Origin: Massospora cicadina
Lineage: Eukaryota; Entomophthoromycota; Entomophthoromycetes; Entomophthorales; Entomophthoraceae
DNA length: 64,000 bases
Assembly (NCBI GenBank): GCA_022478985.1
Contig: JAKSZP010005278.1
Span: forward strand, 248,001-312,000
Direction: 5' to 3'
The position numbers were made by a program, and so were the translations under genes. How positions within the stretch are numbered: position 1 is the first letter of the stretch; each line of letters opens with the position of its first letter. Below, piece by piece: positions 23,019 to 33,966 of this stretch. The notes below the pieces were generated by a model that did not search any database, was not told the origin of the DNA, and saw nothing but the letters and a program-made list of their open reading frames with translations.

Positions 23019-24802
23019 TGTTAGCACTACCTGTCCAAAAAAGAGTAATTTAACGCTTCAGGGTCCAGCCACCAAGCTTGACAGGTGTGTACAACCTTTA
23101 AAACCAAAAAGGTTTTATTTCACAAGGCCCTTCCTATCACCCAGATTTCTGACCTAGGCATACCCTAGATGAGAGATGGGTGACTTCTGACACTCTCTGT
23201 TTGCCACATTCCCCTCCCACCCTTAATCCCCAAACATAAACCCATCTTGGTGTCAAACTCTGCAAAGTATAATTTGAAAAATTAAGCAGCTTTGTAAAGG
23301 CATGAGAAGAACTCAGAAACCCCACACCGCTGTCCCCATATCCTTCCCACTACTGGTAGTTCAACCTGAATTTTTTTCTGAAAGGGGAAAAACTTACCCA
23401 GAAAGCTAAATTTGAGCAAAAAGTCGAAAAGAAAGGGTCAAAAATGGGGTTTGAACCAACTCCCCATTCAAAAAATAAAAAAATTTTGAATTTGGACACT
23501 CAGAAATTGGAAAATTGTCTCAATAATAGCTTGGAAACATCGTTCATCACTATTTAGGCAAAATGTCATGGTAAAATGACATGATAATGGCCACCAACCC
23601 CAAAGATAATGCTGGGAGACAGGAGGCCCAGAAGGTGAAGCTTCAGGCCCTCCTGACCTCAAGCACACATTAGACCAACGCTGGGTACAAGCCAAATATG
23701 CCCAGGTTAGTACAGTGAGGTGCAGAACGCCCAGCCCCTTGCATCATCTCAGGCGTTAAAATGAACGGTTTATTCAATTAATAATGACAGGTCAATTTGG
23801 CTGATTGAGGAACGGGGGTATGAACCAGTGATATTTATGAAAGTATGCGTTTGGTCAGATACAACTCAAATAAATTACTCAAGTGAAGTCTGTTTCAGTG
23901 TATTCTACCAATTTGGATGGTAGTGTTTGCCTATTGGTGAATCAGTGCTTAGGACTGCTTTGGAAGACCCTGAATTTCCCCAACAAAGTTTAAAAATGTT
24001 TTCCATGACCAACATTCCTTGTTGGTTGACTTCTCACAATAAAATTTTCCCATTTTCCAATTATTTTATTTATGTTACCCAGGATGATCCTGTGCGCGGA
24101 CCTCTTCAAGGAGGTCTCACGCTATGTTAACCATTCAATTTTGTATATGATTAGGCTATCCCCTCATGCACCATTGGGTCGCCCATGTTCCCTCCAACCT
24201 GGGACGCTTACCCCTTCTTCCCTTGAGCACCGTGTCAGTTTTGGTTGGTTATTTATTGATACAATCGCACTTTTTTACTTAAGTTATTTATTGGTTCAGC
24301 ACCCTCTGCTGAGCTCTAGTATCTTTTGTAACAACGGATAGTTCCCTGGCGTTGGCCCTGTGCACCATTCACTACTACGCCAGGAAAAGGAGAGCTATAG
24401 ACACTCTTCTTACACAAAACTAAGGATCAATATTATTAATTAAGAATTCAAAAATGGAACTAGTCCTCTATCACAGTTCAACTTAGCAGCTATTTACCCC
24501 TTTCCACCATATAACCCAGCACCCTGATAATAGTAGGGTGTTGGGCTGTTTTCTTTTATTCAAAAGTTCTTTCTTTATATTGATTAAAATATAATATTGG
24601 GAAAAATTTAGTTGTTAGTAATTCTATTAAATCAAACAATTTATGGGTAATTATATGGGTTTGAGCCTTACACCACTTTCCCTGACGCAACCACCCATGA
24701 TCCCCTGAACTAGAGGTGCTATGTGGACCTTAGCTGCTCCTATGAGTCTTGCCGTCTCCACGCCTAAAGCAGGTCATTCCTTGGCACCATGGTTTCCTAA
24801 CA
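23019..24802 (+). repeat. 3' LTR of A, interrupted
   Basis: Begins TGTTAG after the purine-rich ggaaggcgg and ends ttcctaaca. Homologous to 17,693-18,577 in two blocks (23,049-23,563 and 24,415-24,802). The intervening 851 bp are absent from the 5' LTR. The 5-mer caaaa is duplicated at the junction. Confidence 0.8.
23564..24414. mobile_element. Solo LTR of an unassigned family, target duplication CAAAA
   Basis: An 851-bp insert in the 3' LTR of A. It begins TGTCATGG and ends TCTTACA. It is flanked by caaaa at 23,559-23,563 and 24,415-24,419. Removing the insert and one repeat restores the sequence of the 5' LTR (gaggaaaatctgg region). TG...CA ends with a 5-bp duplication are the mark of an LTR retroelement, and the absence of internal coding makes it a solo LTR left by recombination. 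Open frames inside (23,927-24,130 and 24,072-24,341) look like chance. Orientation unknown. Confidence 0.8.
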
Positions 24803-25119
24803 AGGTTGATCCTTTCTGTTATAATTAATATCAGGCATGAACTTCAGCTTTTTAATGCACTTAGATGATATGATGTTGACTAAAGCCCCACTTATCCTGT
24901 ACATCTAAGATGCTCACTTTCTTAATAATCACTATCTTTCATTACAATCTTTAATAATTGGGTTTCAGTAGTCAATACGAAGTAGCAGATTCTCAAATCT
25001 GTTTAATAGTGGAAGTGAACGTTGTAGCTATAAAGTATACTCGCCATTCAGTTATAAGTTCTTGAAGTTAACCATAACCAGTTGCTCTCATTATTCAACT
25101 GAATTAATGATCAGGATAG

Positions 25120-26560
25120 TCTGGTACCCTTGCACCAGGTATGTTTTCTTTATTTAGGTTCATCAATGCCATGGACTCACCCTGGCAGGCACAGCCACTG
25201 CCCTAGGTTCCCCTAACACGTGCAATTCTGCACTGGACAAATAGTCATCCTCATTATCATCTTCACCCTCGCTGTTGAGATCCACTGAGTTTGCAGCGTT
25301 GAGATATTCTCTTTAGGTGGTGTCCTTCTTTTCACCGGCAAATAACAGGGAAAATTCATCTAAAGTTTCCATGTTAACGGAAACTATTGCAGGTTAACTC
25401 TCAACGAGGAAAGTGCTCTGAAGGTTTAGAACTCTCTTCTTTTAGTTTGTCGCCCTTGTCTTAGTGACATAGACAGCCTTGCTAACTCGTTGAGGGGGCT
25501 TCATGGCCTTGTATCAAGTTATATATGTCCTTTGTATGTTGTGTAAAGCTTACTTAAGAGCCTTTAAGTACATCACGCTCTTTACCATTAGAGTAATATG
25601 TATATTTAAGTTGGGATGCATCTCCAATAAACTCATTAGAACCGTTTTCGCACTAGTTAAGTAATAGTTTCTGTAGTCCACAATCGTTGAGCTTTGAGAT
25701 AGTAATGATAGATGTAGTTCTCTACCAACTCATTCTTGACCATTTTTATAAGGAGGAAATCAAGATTCATGTTTTGGACGTATTGTCTACTGCTGAAATC
25801 TGAGAGTAGGATACTCATTAATTTGGTCCAGTATACTTCAGGTCATAGGCTCACACTAAGGATCTCCTAACCTCGAGACTCATACGCCCTTTTATATGAT
25901 GTGCTTTTTTGAAATCACTAGTGTCATTAATGCTATTTTTATAAATTTGTAAGAGAGCCATCCTAATTCTTTTCTCCAGATGTAAACATGGGCTTAAAGT
26001 AAAGTTTGAAGTTAGGGTCTTCTTCAATAGGGTCAACATGCATCATGGTCAGTCGTGTAGCATTCTAGACCAGTTGTGGGACAATTTATTGATTGACCAA
26101 TATTGGTTCCTCCAATTGAGTTACTGGTCAAGTAGATGTAGGTTCTGGTATAGTCCGCAATTGTGCTTTTAACACATCAGTACTCTTGTCCATAGCATAT
26201 ACATTTTGTTGTGCTGTTCCAAGCTCTCACCATAATTTTGAAAAACGCAGATGTTTTCTCCATTCTCCTTTTCAAAAAATATGAGTTGATCCTCCAGATT
26301 CTTAATGATAGTTTACAGTTATATTGTATGTGAAAGTCCTCTTTTATAATAGGCATAAATACACTTTCTGGCTTTTTAGAGTCTCCTTGACACGCTCAAG
26401 CCAGCTTTTGGTAGATCATGCATTTCTAACTCAGGGGTACGAAGTCTTGAATGGATTGTATCCTCCTCCCTCATCAAGAGCTCATAGAAATCCTCTCCAT
26501 GGTATACTTCCATATCTACTTCATCATCAAACTGCTCCTGTAAAATTTCATGATCTTTTA
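25120..26560 (-). pseudogene. Gag of B
   Basis: Minus-strand frames right after the primer-binding site. The start has an acidic helix-like line (EILQEQFDDEVDMEVYH, about 26,550-26,500). A probable coiled coil follows (KNLEDQLIFFEKENGE, about 26,310-26,260). The middle region (25,851-26,039 and 25,700-25,800) contains lines resembling gag capsid, such as YVQNMNLDFLLIKMVKNEL. The C-terminal part (about 25,400-25,130) is acidic (EGEDDNEDDYLSS). I do not see a zinc knuckle. Several stops interrupt it. The region 24,803-25,119 to its left should hold the gag-protease junction but is unreadable. Confidence 0.65.
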
Positions 26561-26582
26561 ATTAGGCCAAGTGATTCTGCCC

Positions 26583-26597
26583 CTGTAGTGAGCACCA
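26583..26597 (-). promoter_or_regulatory. Primer-binding site of B
   Basis: The minus strand reads TGGTGCTCACTACAG directly inside the 5' LTR. It is identical over 15 bases to the site of G1, although the LTRs of the two elements are unrelated. Confidence 0.8.
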
Positions 26598-27806
26598 CAG
26601 TCAGCTCGCCAACCTCAGTTTACTTAATATGTGAGGCCAACTCACTGCTCGGAGGGTCTACTGTGCACAGATTGAACACCAGACAACCTTCGTTTAGATC
26701 AATACTTTTATCAGTAAGCAAATTTTCCTCTGATGCTACATGTTGTAGCATCAATCTCTTTGGTAAACTGTCCGCGCCCTTTGCGGTTCTCTTGTTGACA
26801 CTTTCTGACATGTTCATTAGTTGTTGGCCCTCAGGACTCAACGCAAGCCAATCAAACCTCTCCCTTAGCAGCTTGAATTAAGGTATCCATGATATCGAGT
26901 GTTTTTTCCTAAAGCAGGTCTCAGACTGATTACTTTATTTTGCACAATGGCTAATCCTAGGATGGCTACTTACATTAGATCACTTAAACCACTACAAGTG
27001 AAACAGAAAAGGATAAAGCTGAGATTCTGTGGAAATTTATTACTAAAGCAAAAAATGAAGTATTCCTATATTTATAGTGGAAAATCAAGATATATAAAGG
27101 GATGATAACTAAAAATAGGCAGGACTTTGGGTATTGATTTTGGCCTTTTCAAAATCCCCTAGAGAGGCGGCATCTGGTTGCCACTTATGTTTCTTTGTCA
27201 ATTTGGTTACTTCCTGTGTCTGCGAGCTCCTCCTTGCAAAGATTACCCCTGACCAAAGATGTCCAGAGGCCCTTTGATCTGACTCCACTTCTTGGTTGTG
27301 GGTGTTTGAATTTTATCCAGTTATTGCTTTATCGCCATTCTTGGTAATATGATTATCAACATTTGGTTTAAGCAATTGCGCTCCTTTTATGCGCCTTGGA
27401 TCATGTTTTTCAAGTGTATTTTGAAATTGTATTGTAAAGATTTGGTAATATTCCCAAGAGAGCCTTGATTGTTCTTGTTGGTAATTCATTTGGATCATCT
27501 CTTCATCATTGGCAAGTTGCAATTTATTTGGCTCCCAAAGGTAAAAAGGAGGTTGATTTTCAAAGTGTTCTTGGGAAACATCATCATATTCATTAAGTAA
27601 ATCTTCTGAAGCATCATAATGAAAAAATATCGCATGGTGTCTTTTGATTGTGGGGTAAATTTCTTTCCTCTCCTGAAGTATAAAAAGGGCTGGTTTAATT
27701 TTAACAGCAGATAAGCTGCCCCATTTCACAAGTTTATGGGTGAACTTTATTCATTATTTTGGATGAGGAACGATCATCTGGTACAATTGCAGCCTCATCC
27801 ATGGCA
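26598..27806 (-). repeat. 5' LTR of B
   Basis: Pairs with 13,209-14,413; starts TGCCATGG on the minus strand. It contains an open 138-codon minus-strand frame (27,313-27,729) and a 73-codon one (26,620-26,841). Parts of both are recognisable, in broken form, in the 3' LTR. No known domain is seen in either. Confidence 0.85.
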
Positions 27807-27807
27807 G

Positions 27808-27900
27808 AAAGATAAATCTCAAAACTGCTGATATAAATGTGGTGCAAATAGACAAAATGCCACTCAATGTCGGAGCAAGAAGCAAAAAGAAAATGTGACT
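27808..27900 (+). pseudogene. Gag zinc knuckle of G1 (distal gag part)
   Basis: Immediately right of B, the plus strand reads a knuckle of the form CxxxCGANRQNATQC, with a stop inside the first Cys loop and Gln in place of His. The expected pattern is CX2CX4HX4C. The frame is open leftwards across the B junction into 13,199. This places B within gag just upstream of the nucleocapsid motif and supports the nesting model. Confidence 0.6.
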
Positions 27901-29919
27901 CTTATATTACTCAAGTGTATAAACTCTTTAAGAACTGATAAATGCCAGCAAGCTATATGTGAAACACTCTTGTGCTGCATTCAAAGCTGTTCTGCCAGAT
28001 TTTTTCTCTGAAGAATTAAATATTACATACTTGTTTGTGGGAGAACTAGAATGAATCTTCTATAAAAGTCTTTACGTCTAATATAAATGTTGTCACAAAA
28101 GTGCAATAAAAAATTAAGGTGATTGATCCAGGAATAGTAAAGGAAGTTGCTTGGCCTTAAGCTCACCTTTTATCTTTGAAAAGGCATGAAGTGTCATTAA
28201 GAAAGATGTTCCTATCAGTTAAAAGTTGGAAATGACAATGTTTCCATTACAATCTGCATGATTATGGATAAATTCCAGATATTAGCAGGATTAATTTGAA
28301 CTTTGGCATCAAAATAACGCCAATACTCAATTAATGAAGTAAAATGAATAACCTGTTTTAAAGCGATTGGTAATTATCGATAAAGTCATTTATTATGATA
28401 CCAGAGAACTCAATTACCAGCCTCTGAGGGATGAATTAATGATAAGATTGGTCAAAATTGTTGACAAGTTAGGAGCAAATTCCCATTGGTTAGAATGTTT
28501 GAGATTATCGTTAAGTCAGCAATGGATGCCTATTCAATCAGAAGACATTGTAGATGGTTCTGTAGTGAGTCATTACTTAATAAATACTTAAAGTTTTGGA
28601 TCTAAGAGATTAAAAAAGTATTAATATAGTATAGAAATTTATTGGAGAAAATATATGAATAGTTAAAGTATATATGAAAAATTATAATTCATATAAAAAA
28701 CCTCATAAGGTATGCAATAAAAATATATTTATAACATAATCTTGATTTTTTTTGCTAGAATTATGTAAATATGGAGGTGTTTACATTGCTGATGTTGTAA
28801 AAGGAGGAGGCAATCTAGGATAGAAGTAAAAAAAGATCAAGTGAGCATGTTTGGCCAGCAGGAACAGCTTAGATGAAACTGATTTTTCCATGGAGAGTAA
28901 TGAGAAAAGAGAACTTGAGAATCCGCTCTGATCAAAATATAAGAATTATGACCTGGGGGAACACAGTCTTTGAAGAATTATTGGCAAGATTGACCAAATA
29001 ATTTTGGTATGGCAGGCAGCCATAAGATCTATCCATATTAAGAACTCTGATCTGGGGGTAAAACAGGCGTTCAGAAGTTCATCAGTGAGATTGAACATGT
29101 GACCCTAAAAACCTGCGCTCATGTGAGGCAATAGTGAACATGAGAAGGAGAAGAGGAGCAGTGCTGCCAAGAATGGGCATGAGAAAATGCATCAAGAAAG
29201 GAGAAGGTAACGCTCTGCTGAATCAATTTTAACCATGTTGGATGATTTATGCCTTGGAATAAAATGCATCTGCCTTAAAAATTCTATTATGCTGTATAAT
29301 ATGATCAAGCTGGGGATGTGTTCGTTTTTGGAATCTCTACATATTCCAGCTTAATATATTATGGATAACATACCTTTTTTAGTCCACTGGAATCGATTTA
29401 TATAAGATTTTATACCATATGTTGGAGTTATCATTACACTGGACAACAAAATTTTGGTTTTTTCTTGTTACAATTATGATAACAGCTGTATATTATAGAA
29501 TTTTTGACGCTAATTTTAATATGTAAATGGTTTCTTTCTATCGTGCATAGTGTTTTTTGTAATTATCATTTTTTGTAAAACGTTTATTATACATACATGC
29601 AATTTCAACATAACTAAAATCTGCTTTGTCTTAATTTTCTGTTATAGTGTGTTATTGTTCTCTACATAATAAACTTATCTGTCATGGGTATTAATGAACT
29701 GAAATAAAATTATAGGTATACAGTTTATATAGCAACATAAATTCTGCAAAAAGTAAATTAAGAATGTCATATATATTGCACTTGCATAGTTTGTGCCCAC
29801 GTACTTTCTAGAGAAGTAATAAAGGGCAACTGCAAAAAAACTTAGCCTGATAGGGAATTTCTGACTTCATATTCAGAATCAGCGCTCAAAATTACATAAG
29901 ATTCAGAAAATATTAACCA
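27901..29919 (+). other. G1 internal 3' region without pol
   Basis: Two kilobases where pol should be, yet I find no RT, RNase H or integrase line. A 74-codon open piece (28,367-28,591) has no known domain. At 28,930-29,130 the plus strand resembles, in content and spacing, the minus strand of 51,850-52,000 next to the G2 LTR. Both encode a motif like I-D/N-x-x-ILVW. This looks like a conserved 3' region of the G family. Confidence 0.45.
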
Positions 29920-30926
29920 TGTAACAATATCATTGTTGTCCAGTGTTATTTATAACTATTTTGTAGTTTTTTCTTTTTGAAATATCAACCTATTTTGCCA
30001 GATTCAATCTCTCAAATTATTGATGTTCCATTAAAGATGGTTCTCACCAATGTTTGCAAGGATTTCAACTATTAGTTTAAGCAATAATGTTTTGTTTATC
30101 TATAATGGAACAATTGGATTTCGTCGCCTGTTGATAATTGTTTATTGACAGTTGCAGAGTGTTGACTTTGCTTGTATTTTCAGCAACTTATGGTAAGCCT
30201 AAAATAATGAAACCTTCTGTTTATGTGTAAATGGTCCCATTTACCAAGCAGTTTGCTATGTTTTATAAGGTTAATCCGCTAGGTTTGGATAAAAATGATG
30301 GGACATGCTATTTATTTATTTAAACCAAATGGATTGAAATCTAGTCAGCAGTGGATACCAACCAAGTGGATGGTTAAACAGATACATTATTATCTGTTGG
30401 TGTAATTTGTTAGATCTAAAATTATCAGAAATGACGCCATTCTCATTGAGGCGCTGATGAAAGAGCTTGGCGCTGAAATCAATATATAAATTCCTTGATT
30501 ATCATAATAAAGTAGACTTGTCAAGTGTAATATTAAGACAGTTATTTATTTTTGTATTCTGTTCTTGTGATTAGAATTGGAAGGAAAGTTATACTTTGTC
30601 TATATTTGCTCTCAAGGTCCCAAGATCTTTTGTGTCAAGAGTGAAAGGGAGAGGTCCCATGTTATTCAGTTGTTTGCCAACTCTAGAGTAAGGCTTAAGG
30701 GAAAGATTTTCTCGTCTGGATTGTTTTCAAGAGCCTCTAAGTGGGCTGAAGGAAGGTTCTAGTACATGTCTATAGTATAAAACCTGAGCGTAAATAATGC
30801 TTTTTACTAAAAAAACTCACTAGGTAATTCTTTTTATACAATTATCATTGTACCCACATTTCTTAAACAAATCTGCAAAAATAAATGAACAACTCAAACA
30901 TGTGCAGTTAACTTAAAAAGTTTACA
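29920..30926 (+). repeat. 3' LTR of G1
   Basis: Starts TGTAAC and ends aaaaagtttaca. Aligned to 10,915-12,007 through shared blocks such as ttgtattctgttcttgtgat (30,553) and tgtcaagagtgaaag. A TATA-like tatataaatt is at about 30,484 followed by aataaag. It lacks the 25-bp insertion of the 5' copy. Confidence 0.8.
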
Positions 30927-30929
30927 ATG

Positions 30930-31790
30930 TGTCTTAGTATTGTAGTTTTTAGAGTTAATTTTTACATAGCCTACCAACTATATCCCAATTTTTATCCAGT
31001 CTCTTTTTGTTAACCTTTTATTTTTTGGGCTAATTCATAATTTAGACACTACTTCAAAAGTTAAGAATCTCCCTGGAATTCTTGGCAATTTCATCTGTAT
31101 AGGGTTCTGCTCTCCTACTGAGGGATATCAGGGGTCAGGATAATATTAGTGGTTGGCAAAGAAAGGAGAAATTCTAGTTGTTTTAAGGACCGTGTTAATA
31201 TATTAAAATCTGAGCTAAACATAATTAACCCTTCCAGTCTGTTTGACGACCTGATATAGCAACAGAGGTTTTTTTCAAGCACCTATTCACTCTCTGTCTG
31301 TCCATCAAATTATTATTGGTAGGCAAAAAATCTGCAAGACTTGATTTTAGGATTTCAAGTAGAAAGTTTCAGAACTAAGATACAAACTGAGGTCCACGAA
31401 CAGGTATGATTCCTTTGGTATCCCATGCTAGAATAGACTTTTTCCTTATATAAGGCTGCCGCCTCCATATAAGTATCTGCGTAGAGCATGAAATGAACTC
31501 ATCATATTTGGTTATCAAGTCAACTACAATTATGATTGAATCAGCTTCTTTAGAATTAGTTAGTGAGAAATAAAGTCAACATTAATGTATGTCCATAGTC
31601 TGGTGAGTCTCTGAAGAGGCATCAACTTCATACTAAAAGATTGCGTTGAGGCTTGACTTAGGCTAAGTTATACATTATGACACATATTCCTTAACTTCTT
31701 TTACTAATCCAGGCCATGAATAATTTATTATTTGTTATAAACAAGGTTGTGATTCCTGGGTGTCCAGACAGCGGATGGTCGTGACAGGAA
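30930..31790 (-). pseudogene. Integrase of F (proximal part)
   Basis: The minus strand gives SWPGLVKEVKEYV (about 31,720, the zinc-finger exit line), EADSIIIVVDLITKYDEF (31,550-31,500; first Asp region) and VRGPQFVS (about 31,400; family SDRGPQF with the Asp lost). Then come QRVNRCLKK (family ERVNRCLE) and a long downstream line including AEPYTDEIAKNSREIL (31,130-31,090), fitting the chromovirus region after the core. Coding stops at the G1 junction; the C-terminus resumes at 10,914. Confidence 0.8.
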
Positions 31791-32089
31791 TACAAAATAT
31801 TCCTTTTTTAAATTGAGTGGGGACTCTTAGAATCCCAGGGTAATGATTTCAATATCCTCAAGACTTAAGTCCTTGTACTTAGTTAAGAGTCTATTACCCA
31901 GAACTATATGAAGTGCTTTAGACTTAGTTCTTTCATGGGAAGCTAAATTTCATCTAAAAATCCTTTGCACCACCCTTTATTAGTACTATTACGTTAGGGG
32001 ACAACATGGTGGTAATATTGAATTTGTCTAAATCTTGGTTGGTATAAACTAATTCTGGTTCCAACTCAATAGATCAAAGAGCAAGTTCT

Positions 32090-32490
32090 CCTTGCTTGGA
32101 TGGTACTCAATCTTAAAATGAAATTATATAACTTTAGGTACTAACTAGCTTGTTCTGGTTCTGCCGTTGTGAACATTGATAGAATTTTTAAGTTTATGGT
32201 CAGTGAAAATTGTAATGGTACAGCGCGTGTAAATCAGGTTATGTTGCCATCCTGGAGTAAATGCCGCAATTTCCAAAATCTCCTTATTGTGTATGGTGTA
32301 GTTGGCTCTGCATGATGCATTTTCTGAATAAATAGCAAATGAGATGTTCTGTCATCCTCCCCCTGTTGATGAAGGACAGCGCCAATAGCACAGTTGGATG
32401 CATCATAATCCTATAAAAAGGGTTTTCAAGTCAGCATGTGCCAAGACAGCGCCTTCTGTAAACTTTTCTTTCTATTTCTTGAAAGGCCTC
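32090..32490 (-). pseudogene. RNase H of F
   Basis: Minus-strand lines FTEGAVLAHADLKTLF (about 32,460), ISFAIYSENASCRANYTIHN (about 32,340), KEILEIAAF and TIFTDHKLKN (about 32,200). They match the chromovirus order LAHxDxx ... NYxIHDKELLAI ... VxTDHKNL. The Glu of KEILE and Asp of FTDH remain. Two stops interrupt. Confidence 0.8.
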
Positions 32491-32559
32491 TTTCTTCTGA
32501 GCCCCAAAAGAAGGGTACCTTCCCAGTCCATCAAGTAAGAGGTATTGCCACCATAGAAA

Positions 32560-33270
32560 GGTCTCTGGAAAATCATCTAAAATAGTTTCCATTCCTTGAA
32601 AGCTTAAAGCTCCAGTCTGATCAAATTAAGGCCTACGTTTTTTGATGGCCTTGAGCTTGTTGGTACATACTGATAGCTCATCTTTAAACAAACGTCTATA
32701 AAAATTTTACTGATGGCTGGTTAAACTCGAATTTTAAGTTTCAGCTTAAGTCCCACGTTCTGGATATCTTTTGAGACAGACTTTATACCTTTCATGTTCT
32801 ACTCTTAGATATATATAACACCAGTACATTGTCCTTATACGTGATAATAATGAACTAGTAGTTCTTGAAGAAAAATATCTAATGAGCGTTGAAATAAAAC
32901 TGGAGCAATTCTTAGATCAATTGGCATCAACTGATACTCATGAATTCCCAGGCACCAATTAATACTATGAACTTCTGCTATTAAGGGTGTACTGGTACTT
33001 GATGGAACGCTTATACTAGGTAAAACTGGTGATAAGTTGCTACCTAAAAATCATTGGTAGGATAGCTTAAAAGAGTGGCAGGGGATAAGGATCAGTTTCT
33101 GTATTTCAATCAATTTGCGGAAGTCTATAAAGGTGCGGAGTTCACTATTAGCTTTAGGTAATAGCAGGATAGGAGAGACCATACATGAATTGATGGTACA
33201 ATTGAACTACATGTTATAATGAACTTAATGTAGTTTTCAAATGCTTCCTTTGATCTTCAGTTCAGAGTAT
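32560..33270 (-). pseudogene. Reverse transcriptase of F
   Basis: Minus-strand fingers lines SPMYGLSYPAI (about 33,190) and ELRTFIDFRKL (about 33,140; family LRxCVDYRxLN). The palm line YQLMPIDLRIAPVLFQRSLD (32,940-32,880) matches YxVMPFGLxNAPAxFQ. The YxDD position reads HYYHV, so the active site is gone. Confidence 0.75.
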
Positions 33271-33678
33271 ATATTTGGCATTCACGTGGCATGTCAGAGT
33301 CTTCCTTAAACAGTAAATTGAGAGAGAAAGTTCCATATACGTCTAATTAAGGGAGTTCACTGTCTCCAAAAGCTCTTACAAACTTAGCATACCCTTTGGG
33401 TCAAGTTATATTGGTGGCTTGTCTGTTCAATATTCCCAGCTTAGCTGATGTAGACTCGCATGTTGTGAGTTTTCACTGGGAGGTTAAGGAATAAGAGGGG
33501 TAAAAGGTGATCTACTTATTTAAAATATAGTATTGAGGGGATAAACGATACCATCATCTCATCTTCAGAGCCACATGGTAGGTTTGGTGGTTCAGGGTTC
33601 AGATGCTTTATTCAAACATTTTTTTCACTTAGCCAATTTTATGACTCGCTAATTCACCAAAAGATAAATTTGGTAGAG

Positions 33679-33966
33679 TCAAATTAAGTTACCTCGCATG
33701 CCTCCTATATAATTAGATTCCTTTTTCTGTGCTAAATTAATTTGTAAATAGTTTTCAATAAACCAGTGACTACTGAGGCAATCATCTCTTCTACTTTGTT
33801 CTGGTTGTCCTTTTTTAATTGGAAAGAGTAAATAGGAGTACCATACATTGGTTCCTTTATTGGTACGAGTATCATGAACAGGAACTTTTAATGCAAGTTG
33901 CTCAATACCATTCTGGACAAATCCTTTAGAAGTGGCTAAAAATGTAACTCTACGTCCTCTTTCCAA
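33679..33966 (-). pseudogene. Aspartic protease region of F
   Basis: A 95-codon open minus-strand piece located between the gag zinc knuckle and RT. RRDDCLSSHWFIENYL resembles the chromovirus line ALLDSGASHxFIxxxL, with the DSG triad changed to DCLS. The part before it (KVPVHDTRTNKGT) does not match the usual layout, so the call rests on position and this single line. Confidence 0.5.

Larger units (their letters stand above)
17690..24802 (+). mobile_element. Chromovirus A, Ty3/gypsy, inserted in B
   Basis: A plus-strand chromovirus with LTRs at about 17,693-18,577 and 23,019-24,802 (the latter enlarged by a solo LTR). Between them lie gag (poor), RT with YVDD intact, RNase H, integrase with Asp residues visible, and chromodomain. 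The pol type (short YVDDILIH with a chromodomain) is the fungal chromovirus style. The 3' LTR follows a purine-rich ggaaggcgg. It splits B between gag and protease. The 5' LTR start is uncertain by about 30 bp and no target duplication is confirmed. Confidence 0.85.
13209..27806 (-). mobile_element. Element B, Ty3/gypsy, interrupted by chromovirus A
   Basis: A minus-strand Ty3/gypsy element with 1.2-kb LTRs (26,598-27,806 and 13,209-14,413), a primer-binding site, gag (26,560-25,120), protease (17,690-17,473), RT, RNase H and integrase (to 14,590). Chromovirus A sits between gag and protease. A purine-rich tract (minus ataaaggaaagcga) directly precedes the 3' LTR start at 14,413. The 7-mer aaagata lies within 2 bp of both outer edges (13,200-13,206 and 27,808-27,814), probably the blurred target duplication. 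Confidence 0.85.
10915..30926 (+). mobile_element. Element G1, gag-only Ty3-type element interrupted by B
   Basis: A plus-strand LTR element inserted in the integrase gene of F. LTRs of about 1.0-1.1 kb lie at 10,915-12,007 and 29,920-30,926. A primer-binding site follows the first. Gag starts near 12,090 and resumes with its zinc knuckle at 27,808, after the B insertion. No RT, RNase H or integrase is visible in the remaining 2 kb, so it looks like a gag-plus-3'-region derivative of a fuller element such as G2. Flanking 5-mers (attaa and atgtg) do not match, so target duplication is not confirmed. Confidence 0.75.

Noticed and set aside
24072..24341. Open 89-codon frame inside the solo LTR
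   Set aside because: LTR DNA is normally non-coding and no domain is visible.
26324..26881. Longest open frame in the window (185 codons, plus strand)
   Set aside because: It overlies the B gag start, primer-binding site and 5' LTR, which explain the sequence on the minus strand. No domain or start context supports a gene.
13200..27814. AAAGATA as a proven 7-bp target duplication of B
   Set aside because: Ty3 elements make 5-bp duplications and the copies are offset 1-2 bp from the LTR edges. Noted as suggestive only.
28367..28591. Open 74-codon frame in G1 as a gene
   Set aside because: Start and length are what chance gives in AT-rich DNA; no motif, and it lies within the decayed element.
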